Origin: Bacteroides xylanisolvens XB1A
Lineage (GTDB): Bacteria; Bacteroidota; Bacteroidia; Bacteroidales; Bacteroidaceae
Length of the DNA stretch: 64,000 nucleotides
Assembly: GCF_000210075.1 (NCBI RefSeq)
Contig: NC_021017.1
Span: 4,049,128-4,113,127 of the forward strand
Reading direction: 5' to 3'
The notes below the pieces were generated by a model, which was not told the DNA's origin, did no database searches, and saw only the letters and a list, made by a program, of their open reading frames with translations. A program made the translations under genes and the position numbers. Below, in pieces: positions 1 to 11,100 of the stretch. How positions within the stretch are numbered: the stretch's first letter is position 1; every line of letters starts with the position of its first letter.

Positions 1-150
1 AACAGATGTACCTAATAGATATGGAAAACAATAAAAAAAATGCTTCATTTATTTCAATTGCTGCTTGGAAAAGAATGCAGCCATTGTCTTTTTTACTTTA
101 CGACGATTTTACTAATCAACAAAAATATGTTTAACTTTAAAAAACATGGT

Positions 151-1164
151 ATGAAAAAAAACTATGTCACAACTGCTGTTGCCTTACTACTTTTAGCAGG
201 ATGTAGCAACGATATTAAAGAAACTGATATTCAGTTTACCGGTGATACGGGAGCGAAAGTTTCTTTTAGTGCAGTAATAAACAATCATGAGGCAAGCAAT
301 CTTGTTACAAGAGCTACGGAAACAAACTGGGAGGCAGAAGACTCGGTAGGAATCACTTGTGGTACGGAACAAGTGAATATTCATTACAAATACAAGGGCA
401 ATGGTCTTTTTGCAGCAAAAGGAAGAAATGCAGAAGAAATTTGGGTATTAGGTTCCGGAGAGTATGATGTAGTGGCATACGCTCCATTTTCTGGTACATC
501 AGGTGAAGAACAACCTGTATTGGAAGTGACTACAGCCAGTGACAATCAAGCTACAGCAGAAGAACGTGCGAAGATAGATTTTCTTTTTGCTAAAGGGAAG
601 GCTACATCACAAACCCCGAACGTGACATTAGCATTCAATCATGTGATGAGTCGTATTAGATTGGAGTTTCAAGCTGGCGAAGGTGTGGACTTAGCAGATA
701 TAACTTGCTATCTTATTGGGCTTAAGAATAATGGTACATTTAATCCTAAAACAGGGGAGACAACAGTCAGTGAAGACCCTGTTACGGACGAAGATGATAT
801 ATATTGGGATAAAATAGGAGAGCAGGATAATTATACAGTACAAGCTATTTTACTGCCACAGAAGGTGCAAGGCAAAGTAACTATCCAAGCTAGAATGAAC
901 GGTTATCTTTATGAAGCCGAGTTTGCTAACTTGACAGAACTGAAATCAGGATTTTCTTATAATTATATCATCAAGACAAATAAATACGAGGACAATAATT
1001 ATGTGTTGACAATCACAGAACAAACGCAAATAATAGGATGGGAGGATGAAAACCACGATCCTATAACATCCGACCCGAGTATAGCTGAAACTGGAACAGA
1101 GATAACCAATCCTAGTTGGAATATTACAGAAGAAACCGTAACTCCACAGCCTGTTGTGAAGTGA
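151..1164 (+). CDS. Fimbrillin-like (Mfa-like) lipoprotein, first of a pair
   Basis: 337-aa predicted lipoprotein. The start at 151 (MKKNYV) is chosen because it gives a compact signal peptide ending in the lipobox LLAGC (Cys18). Upstream in-frame ATGs at 40 and 127 would place odd sequence before the signal. The mature part starts with acidic residues, as in surface-exported Bacteroides lipoproteins. The body resembles the fimbrillin/Mfa-like_1 fold: an early RATETNW segment, a glycine/aromatic-rich beta domain, and a motif around AFNHVMSRIRLEF. It is clearly paralogous to the 330-aa protein at 57147-58139. It heads an operon of fimbrillin-like and SusC/SusD genes, where surface glycan-binding proteins often sit, so glycan binding is more likely than fimbria building (inference). 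No clear promoter is visible in the 150 bases before it. Confidence 0.75.
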   Translation: MKKNYVTTAVALLLLAGCSNDIKETDIQFTGDTGAKVSFSAVINNHEASNLVTRATETNWEAEDSVGITCGTEQVNIHYKYKGNGLFAAKGRNAEEIWVLGSGEYDVVAYAPFSGTSGEEQPVLEVTTASDNQATAEERAKIDFLFAKGKATSQTPNVTLAFNHVMSRIRLEFQAGEGVDLADITCYLIGLKNNGTFNPKTGETTVSEDPVTDEDDIYWDKIGEQDNYTVQAILLPQKVQGKVTIQARMNGYLYEAEFANLTELKSGFSYNYIIKTNKYEDNNYVLTITEQTQIIGWEDENHDPITSDPSIAETGTEITNPSWNITEETVTPQPVVK

Positions 1165-1209
1165 TCTGTTTACCAATCTAATATAGATAAAAATGCTAAA
1201 AATATAAAC

Positions 1210-2844
1210 ATGAGATTTATGAAAATATATAATTATATATCAATGCTTTTTCTGGCTGGCGCAGCCGTAGTTGCGTCTTGCTCGCAAAATGAAGAACTGA
1301 CCGGAGAAACCCCGGATTCTTTGCAGGGATTTCAGATTAGTGTGTCTGATGAAGGATTTATGGACGAAAGTGGTAAGACACGTGCTACAGAGAATGGATA
1401 TACTACCCGATTTTCTAACGGAGATGCTATCGGTATATTTGCGGTAAGAGGAGAAACGGTGGTAGAGGATATCAAGAATCGGAAATTCACACTGACAGAT
1501 GGCTATTGGGAATTGACTGATGGAGGGGATCCTATTGAATACAAAGGTTCACAATTTCAGCGGATGACTTTTTATGCGTACTATCCGTATAATGCGAATG
1601 TGACTTTTGATCCTACTAAGGTAGATCCTTTTGAAACGTATGTTAACAATTGGAAAATTGGCGATGAACAAAATGAAGGAAATTATACACAATATGATTT
1701 GATGACCAGTACGGGTAGTGTTCAGGGGGATCGTTTGAAAGGGCAGATCGCTTTTACTATGCAACATCGGATGGCTCTTGCGGTAGTAAAGATGCCTAAT
1801 TTGACCTATAGCTTTACAAATGGCGGTATAGATGATTATCTGTTACCTTTGGCTGCCGGTTCGTTTACAGTGAACAATACTCAAGCAACTCCTTATTATC
1901 AGGAAAGTACAAATACATACCGTTTTTTGGTTAATCCGAATAAGGAATTCTCCATAAAGGGGACTTATGTAGGAGTAAGTGAAATGGAATATGAAGCTAA
2001 AGGTACCTTGGAAGGAGGAACAGCGAAGATGTATACCATCGAAGATAAGAGTAAGATTAACCATACTTTGCAGGTAGGGGATTATTTTTGTGCGGACGGA
2101 AAAATAGTTTCTGTAGATGCGGAGGCGGTGCCGGAGAATGTGATTGGTATTGTTTGTTATGTGGGTAATTCACAGCCCAGTGTAACACATCCCGAACTTT
2201 ATTCTGCTGAGATTGATGCTTTGCGTCGTGACTTCCCCGCTTGTACGCATGGGATAGTATTATCTACAAAGAACTCATTGGTAAAAGATGATGAACAAAA
2301 CGATATTGCCTTGCAAATGTTTCATTCTAGTAAGGCTGGTTATTACTCAGATTGGTTTAATTCAGATGAAGATTGGAAGGATAAGTTTGTAGGTTGTAAC
2401 ACCGAGAGGGATGTTAACAAAAATGATGCATCAAAGGTTTTTCCCGCATTGATGGGGTATAATAACACAAAAATACTTACTATGTGTTACGAAGGAATGG
2501 GTAGTACATCTACTTGTGATTATGTTTATGACTATATCATGGCTTATCGTAAAGCAGAAGCCGTTCCTTCTGGTGTAACTCCTTGGTATCTACCTTCTGT
2601 GATGTGCTGGGATCAGGTTGCCAAGAATATGAGTGGTATTAATAGTAGTCTTCAGAAAGTAAATGGTGATAAGATGGTTACTTCTGATCTACCTGTAAAT
2701 AACAAGGCTGCTGGGCACTATTGGAGTAGTACACAGCGTTCTGCAGTCAATCAATGGACACATAGCATGGGAAATGGAAGCTTTCACGTCACTTGTGAAC
2801 GTGCTTCATGCGCCGGCTATTTCCGTATGATGCTCGCATTCTAA
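1210..2844 (+). CDS. Fimbrillin-like lipoprotein with FISUMP/DUF1566-like C-terminus
   Basis: 544-aa predicted lipoprotein; signal peptide ends at VVASC (Cys24). The N-terminal half carries fimbrillin-family features (a TRATENGYTTRF segment, then SNGDAIGIFAV, then TFYAYYPY). The C-terminal third has the pattern WYLPSV...YWSSTQRS, typical of the FISUMP/DUF1566 C-type-lectin-like module. This suggests a surface adhesin or glycan-binding protein rather than a pilin. Paralogous to the 529-aa protein at 58161-59750, with the same domain order. It lies 45 nt after the first fimbrillin gene and 60 nt before SusC, so co-transcription is likely. Met at 1219 is an alternative start. Confidence 0.75.
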   Translation: MRFMKIYNYISMLFLAGAAVVASCSQNEELTGETPDSLQGFQISVSDEGFMDESGKTRATENGYTTRFSNGDAIGIFAVRGETVVEDIKNRKFTLTDGYWELTDGGDPIEYKGSQFQRMTFYAYYPYNANVTFDPTKVDPFETYVNNWKIGDEQNEGNYTQYDLMTSTGSVQGDRLKGQIAFTMQHRMALAVVKMPNLTYSFTNGGIDDYLLPLAAGSFTVNNTQATPYYQESTNTYRFLVNPNKEFSIKGTYVGVSEMEYEAKGTLEGGTAKMYTIEDKSKINHTLQVGDYFCADGKIVSVDAEAVPENVIGIVCYVGNSQPSVTHPELYSAEIDALRRDFPACTHGIVLSTKNSLVKDDEQNDIALQMFHSSKAGYYSDWFNSDEDWKDKFVGCNTERDVNKNDASKVFPALMGYNNTKILTMCYEGMGSTSTCDYVYDYIMAYRKAEAVPSGVTPWYLPSVMCWDQVAKNMSGINSSLQKVNGDKMVTSDLPVNNKAAGHYWSSTQRSAVNQWTHSMGNGSFHVTCERASCAGYFRMMLAF

Positions 2845-2852
2845 AATAAACA

Positions 2853-2874
2853 TGACGGTATATAAAGTCCGTCA
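2853..2874 (+). other. Small intercistronic hairpin
   Basis: A 6-bp perfect inverted repeat (TGACGG / CCGTCA) with a 10-nt A/T-rich loop lies between the second fimbrillin gene and SusC. There is no T-tract after it, so it is more likely a mRNA stability or attenuation element than a terminator. Confidence 0.35.
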
Positions 2875-2904
2875 ACTATACTTATATCATGAACATATAC
2901 ATAT

Positions 2905-5900
2905 ATGAATAAGAAAAACTTTATAAAGGGGACAACCTTACCTGTCGCTCTGTTTTTCACTATAGCAACTTTTGCACCTGCATGGGGATTGCAAACAGCT
3001 TCGGCAGCCATCGAAGTTGTACAGCAGCAAAGTACTATAAAAGGAACAGTAGTAGATAGCCAAGGCGAACCGATAATTGGAGCAAGTGTACTTGCGGAAG
3101 GAACATCTAACGGTACAATTACCGACATTGACGGTGTATTTAGAATAAATGTACGTCCCGGTACTAAACTGAAAGTATCTTTTATAGGTTATACTGATAA
3201 AACAGTTGTAGCAAAAAATGATATGAAAATCATCCTGGTAGAGGATGTGACTGCTCTTGAAGAGGTGGAGATTGTAGCTTATGGCACGCAGAAGAAAGTG
3301 ACTATGACAGGAGCTATCGCCAGTGTGAAGGGAGAAGAATTGACCCGTGTATCTGTAGGTTCGGTTTCCAATGTATTAGGAGGGCAGATGACAGGTTTGA
3401 CTACCGTACAATATTCCGGTGAGCCGGGAGCGGATGCCGCTGAAATTTTTATTCGTGGTAAAGCTACTTGGGAAAATTCTTCACCGTTAATTCAGGTAGA
3501 CGGTGTGGATCGTGAAAGTATGAGTGATATCGACCCGAATGAAATTGAATCCATTTCTATCTTGAAAGATGCTTCGGCAACAGCCGTATTTGGTATTCGT
3601 GGAGCAAACGGGGTCATTTTGATTACAACTAAACGAGGAAAGGAAGGAAAGGCGAAAATTTCGTTTACTACTTCTGCTTCTGTATTGATGCCTACAAAAA
3701 TGGTAGAACAGGCAAGTTCCTATGACTATGCCCGTTTTCATAATCAAATGATGTCCGGTGATGGCAAATCTGCCTTATTTAGTGATGGAGTGATTCAAAA
3801 ATTTGCAGATGGTTCCGATCCTATTCGTTTCCCAAATATACAATGGGCTGACTATATTATGAAAAGCTCTACGCTTCAGAGCCAGCATAATCTGAACATC
3901 TCGGGAGGAACAGATAAAGTACGTTATTTCATCTCTGCAGGTGCTTATACGCAAGGAGGACTTTTTAGTGAGTTTGATCTTCCTTATAATTTAAGCTATC
4001 AGTACCGTCGGTTTAACTATCGTACAAACTTGGATATGGATGTCACTAAAACGACTACTTTGTCATTCAATATTAGTGGTAATGTGAATAATTCAGATCA
4101 ACCGCGTACGAGTCAGGGATCTTCCGGATTGATTAAAAATATGTATTATGCTACTCCTTTCTCCAGTCCGGGAATCATAGACGGAAAATTAGTAAATTCG
4201 AGCGATGAGACTTATTCGGACGGGCTGAAATTACCATTTACAGGAGGTACAGGTATGGGATATTATGGAAATGGATTCAGCCAGACCAGTAACAATTCGC
4301 TGAATGTGGATGTGATTTTAGACCAAAAAATGGACTTCTTGACTAAGGGACTTTCTTTTAAAGTGAAGGGATCTTATAACAGCTCATTTACAGTTAATAA
4401 AGTCGGTTCTGGTGGGTCTGTAGCTACATACACCCCTGTATTGATGGATGACGGTAGTATTGCTTATCGTAAGTTTGGAGAGAATACGGATGTGAAGTAT
4501 TCGTATACTACAGGTAAAGCGCGTAATTGGTATATGGAAGCTAGCTTTAATTATAATCGTACTTTTGGTGATCATACAGTAACAGCTTTATTCTTATATA
4601 ATCAACAGAAAGAATATTATCCGAAAGTATATTCGGACATTCCTCATGGATATGTCGGATTAGTCGGACGTGTCACTTATGATTGGAAGAGTCGCTATAT
4701 GGCAGAGTTTAATGTGGGTTATAACGGTTCGGAAAACTTTGCGTCCGATTTGCGCTTTTCTTATTTCCCGGCTGGTTCTATAGGTTGGGTGATGAGTGAA
4801 GAGAAGTTTTTCCGTCCTTTGAAGTCGGTAGTTAGCTTTTTGAAATTACGTGCCAGTGTCGGTTTAGTAGGTAACGATAATATTGGGGGATCGCGATTTA
4901 TGTATATGGCTGATCCATATAATGTCGGTTTAGGTGATTTGGCGAATCGTGTAACAGCAAGTGGAGGAGCGACTAACGCTTGGGGATATGGATTCGGTAC
5001 AGATAATGGTACTGTTAGTCTAGGGGCACGTGAGGTAGCTAAGAATAATGCTGCTGTGACATGGGAAAAAGCTCTGAAACGGAACTATGGTGTTGATATT
5101 AACTTCCTTGATGACCGTCTGAAAACAACCTTTGAATATTATAAAGAACGTCGTAATGACATCCTTTTGCGTGATGGTACAGCTCCGGGAATGTTAGGGT
5201 TCATTACTCCCTATTCAAATTTAGGAAGTGTAGACAGTTGGGGCTGGGAACTTTCTTTAAAATGGAACGATAAGATTGGCGATAATTTCCGTTATTGGGC
5301 GGGTATTAACCTTTCTTATAATCAGAATGAGATTTTTGAAAAGAAGGAAGCCCCGCAGAATAATTTATATCAATATCAGAAGGGACACCGTATTGGTTCG
5401 CGTAGTCAATATGTTTTCTGGCGCTTCTATGATGAGGATACACCTGCGCTATATGAGCAGACATTTAATCGTCCGTTCCCCACTCACGAGAGTATTCTTC
5501 AAAATGGAGATGCAGTATATGTAGACTTGAATGGTGACCGTAAGATTGATGCAAATGATGCAAGTTATGACTATGGCTTTACAGACGATCCTGAATATAT
5601 GCTAGGTATTAATTTAGGATTCAGTTGGAAGAATCTGGAAATAAGTACTCAATGGACAGGGGCCTGGAATGTAAGTCGTATGATTTCGGATGTATTTCGT
5701 CAACCGTTTTATTCATCTTCCAATAGTGAGCAGGGAGGATTGTTGGCATACCATTTAGACCATACATGGACACCGGAAAATCCGTCACAATCTTCGGAGT
5801 ATCCGAGGGCTACCATTGAAAATTCAACGAACAACTATGCTACTTCTACTTTGTATGAGAAGGATGCAAAATATTTGCGCTTAAAGACCCTTCAGGTAGC

Positions 5901-6084
5901 ATACAATTTTCATTTCCCATTGATGAAGAAACTTGGACTGAATACATGTCAGTTGGCCTTTGCGGGATATAATCTGTGGACTATAACTCCTTATTTGTGG
6001 GGTGATCCGGAAGCAAGAGCTACTAATGCACCTTCTTATCCATTGTCCAAGACTTATACGTTGAGCTTGAAATTAGGATTCTAA
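2905..6084 (+). CDS. SusC-like TonB-dependent outer-membrane transporter 1
   Basis: 1059 aa, usual length for the SusC/RagA family. Order: signal peptide (1-35), carboxypeptidase-regulatory-like beta-sandwich (about 45-125, with IKGTVVDSQGEPIIGASV), plug domain (about 130-245, with SILKDASATAVFGIRGANG and ILITTKRG), then a long beta-barrel ending in an aromatic-containing C-terminus (LSLKLGF). It imports oligosaccharides across the outer membrane using TonB energy, capped by its SusD partner, which follows after 21 nt. Context implies rhamnogalacturonan fragments as substrate (inference). Confidence 0.95.
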   Translation: MNKKNFIKGTTLPVALFFTIATFAPAWGLQTASAAIEVVQQQSTIKGTVVDSQGEPIIGASVLAEGTSNGTITDIDGVFRINVRPGTKLKVSFIGYTDKTVVAKNDMKIILVEDVTALEEVEIVAYGTQKKVTMTGAIASVKGEELTRVSVGSVSNVLGGQMTGLTTVQYSGEPGADAAEIFIRGKATWENSSPLIQVDGVDRESMSDIDPNEIESISILKDASATAVFGIRGANGVILITTKRGKEGKAKISFTTSASVLMPTKMVEQASSYDYARFHNQMMSGDGKSALFSDGVIQKFADGSDPIRFPNIQWADYIMKSSTLQSQHNLNISGGTDKVRYFISAGAYTQGGLFSEFDLPYNLSYQYRRFNYRTNLDMDVTKTTTLSFNISGNVNNSDQPRTSQGSSGLIKNMYYATPFSSPGIIDGKLVNSSDETYSDGLKLPFTGGTGMGYYGNGFSQTSNNSLNVDVILDQKMDFLTKGLSFKVKGSYNSSFTVNKVGSGGSVATYTPVLMDDGSIAYRKFGENTDVKYSYTTGKARNWYMEASFNYNRTFGDHTVTALFLYNQQKEYYPKVYSDIPHGYVGLVGRVTYDWKSRYMAEFNVGYNGSENFASDLRFSYFPAGSIGWVMSEEKFFRPLKSVVSFLKLRASVGLVGNDNIGGSRFMYMADPYNVGLGDLANRVTASGGATNAWGYGFGTDNGTVSLGAREVAKNNAAVTWEKALKRNYGVDINFLDDRLKTTFEYYKERRNDILLRDGTAPGMLGFITPYSNLGSVDSWGWELSLKWNDKIGDNFRYWAGINLSYNQNEIFEKKEAPQNNLYQYQKGHRIGSRSQYVFWRFYDEDTPALYEQTFNRPFPTHESILQNGDAVYVDLNGDRKIDANDASYDYGFTDDPEYMLGINLGFSWKNLEISTQWTGAWNVSRMISDVFRQPFYSSSNSEQGGLLAYHLDHTWTPENPSQSSEYPRATIENSTNNYATSTLYEKDAKYLRLKTLQVAYNFHFPLMKKLGLNTCQLAFAGYNLWTITPYLWGDPEARATNAPSYPLSKTYTLSLKLGF

Positions 6085-6105
6085 AATTGATAAAGGAAAG
6101 ATACA

Positions 6106-8118
6106 ATGAAATTACAAAATAAATGGTTTATCGGTGCGATGATGGGAGCGGTAATTAGTCTGGTTTCCACTTCATGTGTGGACGAAATTAAATTCGGAAA
6201 CTCTTTTCTAGATAAGGCACCGGGCGGAAATGCAACTATTGATACAGTATTCAATAGCGCTGAATATACGCGCCAATTTTTGAATACCTGTTATAGTAGG
6301 CAGTATTATGGATTACCTTATAATACAGACAGTAATGGTAATATTCCAGATTCTTCCAGCCCTTATTTAGGAAAGAAAGATGCACTAACAGATTGCTGGT
6401 CACTTTATTTTAGCGATGCTGGTGTGTATAAACAGTATTATATGGGAATTCACAATGCTAATTATGGTAGAAACGAGGATATTTTCCCATATACACGGGA
6501 AATGGTATGGGAAGTAGTGCGTTGGTGTTGGTTGTTAATGGAAAATATAGATAGAGTGCCGGGTATGGATAATGCTGAAAAAACTCAGTTGGTGGCAGAA
6601 GCTAAATGCTTGATTGCAGCACGCTATTTTGATATGTTCCGTCATTATGGAGGTCTTCCATTGTTATATGCGTCATTCACCGGTACGGAGTCAGGTTATG
6701 AAATACCCCGTGCTACGGTAGAGGAGACTGTTAATTACATGATAAAGATGTTGGATGATGCTATCAATTCTGGTGGATTGGTGTGGGCTTATGCTGATGC
6801 CGATCTTGCCAGCAAGGCCGGACACTGGACAAAGGCCGGTGCGATGGCATTGAAATGCAAAATCTGGCAATTTGCCGCTTCTCCGTTGTTTAACGATGTC
6901 AACGGATATGCAGGAGGAAACTCAGAGGCTGAACAGCAACGTCTGGTATGGTACGGCGGCTATCATGCGGAACTTTGGGATAACTGTTTGAAGGCTTGTG
7001 AAGCATTCTTTAAAGAGCTGGAGAGTCAAGGCGGGTATAGCCTGAATAAGGCTTCGGAAGAAACACCGGAACAGTATCGTCAGGCATATCGTATGGGGTA
7101 TATTCGTCAGAACAGCAAGGAAGTCTTACATTCTGTTCGCACGAATATGTCGGACGCTTTCAACTCAAGTTCTTATATGTGGCATTCTTGGGCTGTTCCG
7201 TCACTTTGCCGTACTGAATATCCGCCTACACAGGAATATGTGGAGATGTTCCCATGGGCCGACGGCACTCCGTTTGACTGGAAAAAGGCGGAAACAGAAG
7301 GTAAGTTGGATGAAATGTTCTTGACCGGAACATTTAAAAATGGAGAACAACTATTGTCGGAAATCGTATTAACTCGTGACCCTCGTCTGTATGAGCATTG
7401 CATGGTGAATGGACTACCGAAGATGTTAGACTGGAGTGCCGGAACGATGTCCGGTTTACCTTATGAATTGTGGGTCGGAGGATACGATGAAGGACAAAAT
7501 GCGGCACTTGAATCTGGTAACTATGCGACCGGTTATAAAAATATGAAATATTATTTGGGAACTGAGTACCAACGTCAGTATACGCACTGGGTTTATCTTC
7601 GCTTGTCTGATATTTATTTGACTTATGCGGAGGCTTTGCTTCAAGCTAAGAACGATCACCGGGGGGCTATTAACCAAATGAATATAGTACGTGCCCGCGT
7701 GGGATTGAAGAAAGATTTGGCGGAGTGTGTTACAGATAAGAATTTACTTTCTGACAAAGCTGCCTTATTGGAAGAATTGCTGTGTGAACGTGTTCGGGAA
7801 TTGGGGCTTGAAGATAGCCGTTACTTTGATCTTGTCCGTTACAAACGTGCCGATCGTTTCGAGAAACGTCTGCATGGATTACTTGCCTATCGTTTGGATG
7901 ATACCGGTAATCGCATGACAGGTAATACAAAATGGAATGAAGGAGATAAGAACAAAGGAGCATTGCAACCTACTCGATTTGAATATGAAAGGTTTGAATT
8001 ATCTAAACCGGTTCGTCGTTGGTGGACATACGGATTTGATTCCAAATGGTATCTTTCTCCATTCCCGCAAACGGAAATTAACAAAGGGTATGGATTGATT
8101 CAGAATCCGGGTTGGTAA
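6106..8118 (+). CDS. SusD/RagB-like surface lipoprotein 1
   Basis: 670 aa, somewhat long for SusD. Signal peptide ends at STSC (Cys24), followed by acidic residues as expected for surface export. It shows the family pattern: TPR-rich N-terminal region with AEAKCLIAARYFDMFRHYGGLPL (about 165-187), then a C-terminal part with LTYAEALLQ and a final FPQTEINKGYG...QNPGW. It is the glycan-capturing lid of the SusC encoded immediately upstream. Substrate inferred from context only. Confidence 0.93.
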   Translation: MKLQNKWFIGAMMGAVISLVSTSCVDEIKFGNSFLDKAPGGNATIDTVFNSAEYTRQFLNTCYSRQYYGLPYNTDSNGNIPDSSSPYLGKKDALTDCWSLYFSDAGVYKQYYMGIHNANYGRNEDIFPYTREMVWEVVRWCWLLMENIDRVPGMDNAEKTQLVAEAKCLIAARYFDMFRHYGGLPLLYASFTGTESGYEIPRATVEETVNYMIKMLDDAINSGGLVWAYADADLASKAGHWTKAGAMALKCKIWQFAASPLFNDVNGYAGGNSEAEQQRLVWYGGYHAELWDNCLKACEAFFKELESQGGYSLNKASEETPEQYRQAYRMGYIRQNSKEVLHSVRTNMSDAFNSSSYMWHSWAVPSLCRTEYPPTQEYVEMFPWADGTPFDWKKAETEGKLDEMFLTGTFKNGEQLLSEIVLTRDPRLYEHCMVNGLPKMLDWSAGTMSGLPYELWVGGYDEGQNAALESGNYATGYKNMKYYLGTEYQRQYTHWVYLRLSDIYLTYAEALLQAKNDHRGAINQMNIVRARVGLKKDLAECVTDKNLLSDKAALLEELLCERVRELGLEDSRYFDLVRYKRADRFEKRLHGLLAYRLDDTGNRMTGNTKWNEGDKNKGALQPTRFEYERFELSKPVRRWWTYGFDSKWYLSPFPQTEINKGYGLIQNPGW

Positions 8119-8165
8119 TGTGAGACAACGAAACAGATTAAAACAATACTTGAATATTGATTTAT

Positions 8166-11100
8166 ATGAGAAAAAATAAGATTCTGATACTGGCTTTACT
8201 AGTTTGTTTGAGCATTCCGGTCAGAGCGCAGAATACAGACAACAACATTATAGGTATTGTTGTTGATAAATCGGGAAACCCAGTCTATGGAGCGTCCGTT
8301 AATGTGGAAGGTGGCGCAGTGGAGACCCGGGTTGAAACTGATAAAGATGGTAAATTTGAGATTGCGGTCGAGAAGGGACAACGCTTGAGTGTCTTTTCTG
8401 TCGACAAAGGCTCTACCACAGTTGTGGTAAAGGCTGATGGTCCGATGACTATTGTGATGGGATATGCAGCTCAGACTATTGATGTGGGAGCTAACCGGAC
8501 ATTCAATCGTCATGAATCAACAGCAGCTGTTTCTACCACCTATAATGAAGAGTTTAATAAGCGGTCTTCCCGGAATATATCCAATTCTTTATATGGATAT
8601 GGATTGGGCCTTACTACTTTGCAGAATGCAGCTAGTACAGGTTTAATGGCAGATCCTACCTTTTATGTACGTGGTTTGCAGAGCTTGTCAAGTAGTACAC
8701 CGCTTGTGCTGGTTGACGGTTTGGAACGAGACATGAGCTTGGTGAGTCCGGAAGAAGTAGAATCCGTTTCCATCCTGAAAGATGCTGCGGCTGTGGCATT
8801 GTACGGATACAAAGGAGTGAACGGTGCGATCTTGATTACGACGAAGCGTGGTAAGTACAAAACAAAAGAGATAACGTTTACGTATGATCACATCATTAAC
8901 ACTCAGTCTCGACGTCCGGAATTTGTAGATGCGGCTACGTATGCTTCTGCAGTGAATGAAGCGCGTGGATATGAAGGTTTGGGAGCTCGATATACTCCGG
9001 AAGAAGTCGACGCTTTCCGTAATGGAGTAGGCAGTGGAGGAGCTTCCCGTATGTACCCTTATCTCTATCCTAATGTGAACTGGATTGATGAAACCTTTAA
9101 AGACAGAGGAGTTTCTAATAAATACACGATTGAATTCCGTGGAGGAGGAACAAAGTTCCGCTACTATACTATGGCGAATTTATTAACAGACAAAGGGTTT
9201 ATCAAGACCCCGAATGCAAATGACGGATATTCTACACAGAATATGTATTCACGTGCTAATTTGCGTACAAATCTGGATATTGATTTAACGGGCACTACCA
9301 AATTGAAGTTAAATCTTCTCGGAACATTATCCGAATCTCGGATTCCGGGGGCTTCGGTTAACTTATGGGATATGATTTATTCGATTCCTTCTGCAGCTTT
9401 TCCGGTTCGTACGGAAGATGGCAGTTGGGGAGGAAGTACCACTTGGGCGGGCACGTCGAATCCTGTCGCACAATCGCAGGGAGCTGCTTATTCTAAAGGA
9501 CACTCTCGCAGTTTGTTTGCCGACCTTACCTTATCACAAGATTTGTCTGGTTTGCTGAAAGGATTGGGAGCTAACTTTCGTTTAGCTTATGATAACTATT
9601 CCAATATTTTAGAAGACCATAGCAAAACTTATACGTATGCCGGTTATGCAACAAGCTGGACAACTAACGGGCCGTTTTATACTGCCATTTCAGGTGGCGA
9701 ATCCAGTGAAATGGGTTCGGGTGCGGGTATTGACAATTGGGCGCGTCAATTTAATTTTGCAGGTAGTGTAGATTATAATCGTTCATTCCAAAAGTGGGAT
9801 GTGTATTCTCAATTGAAATGGGATTATGAATATCGTGATTCATACGGTCTGAACACTACTATTTATCGGCAAAATGTTTCTTGGTATAATCATGTAGGTT
9901 TCTCTAATCGCTATTATTTGGATCTGGCATTGGTTGGTTCGGCTTCCAGTTTATTGGCACCGGGACATAAATGGGCTTTTTCTCCTACCATTTCTGCTGC
10001 TTGGGTACTTTCGGAAGAAAAATGGTTGAAAGATGTGTCTTGGGTGAACTTCTTGAAATTGCGCGCTTCGTTTGGAGTGATCAATGTTGATTATCTGCCT
10101 AAAGACGGAAGTACTACCGTATATGACTATTGGGACCAGATTTATACGACTACCGGTACGCAATATAAGTTTAACAGTAGTTACGACTCTGAATTCGGAA
10201 GTACTATTATCGGTCGCTTGGCAACTGCTAATTCGACACATGAGAAAGCGTATAAATATAATGTTGGTGTTGATGCTATGTTGTTCAATGGATTGAATGT
10301 GACGGCAGAAGGCTATTATCAACGGAGAAAAGATATTTGGGTTTCTTCCGAGGGTAAATATACCGATGTACTGGGAGTTGATGCTCCGTTCGAGAATGCC
10401 GGAATCGTTGATAGCTATGGTATGGAACTAGGACTTAACTATACGAAAAGGTTAGGAGATGTAGTGTTTAATCTTGGCGGTAATTTTGCTTGGAATAAGA
10501 ATGAAATTAAGGAACAACTGGAAGAACCGCGTTTGTATAAGAATCTTGTGCAAACAGGAAATCGGTTGGGCCAAGTATATGGAATGGTAGCTGAAGGTTT
10601 CTTCAAAGATAAAGAAGATATAGCAAACAGCCTTACACAAAACTTTACTACGGTAGTGCCGGGAGACATAAAATATAAAGATGTGAATGGAGACGGAATC
10701 ATTGATGCTAATGACAAAACTGCTATTGGTTATAGTACGACAGCCCCGGAAATTTATTATTCTTTCCATTTGGGAGCCGAATGGAAAGGGATTGGGGTAG
10801 ATGTAATGTTTCAGGGAACAGGTAACTATTCTGCTTTATTGAATACGAAGAGTATGTTTTGGCCATTGATAAATAATACGACACTTTCTACTCATTATTA
10901 TGAGAATCGTTGGACACCGGAAAATCAAAATGCCAAATATCCTCGTTTGAGTTCACAGAGTAATGCCAATAACTATCAGGCTAATACGGTTTGGTTGGCA
11001 GACCGGTCATTCTTGAAGTTGCGTAATGCGGAGGTGTATTACAGATTCCCGAAAGAATTGATGAAGAAGACTAAGATATTGGGGAGTGCCAAGTTATATG

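Noticed and set aside
1..150. HTCS operator before the first fimbrillin gene
   Set aside because: TGGAAAA at 22-28 resembles a half-site, but no TAnnTTTG lies at the expected distance and the partner half-site would be at or beyond the window edge.
8157..8168. TTG start for the second SusC
   Set aside because: An ATG three codons later opens the signal peptide directly; the TTG adds nothing.
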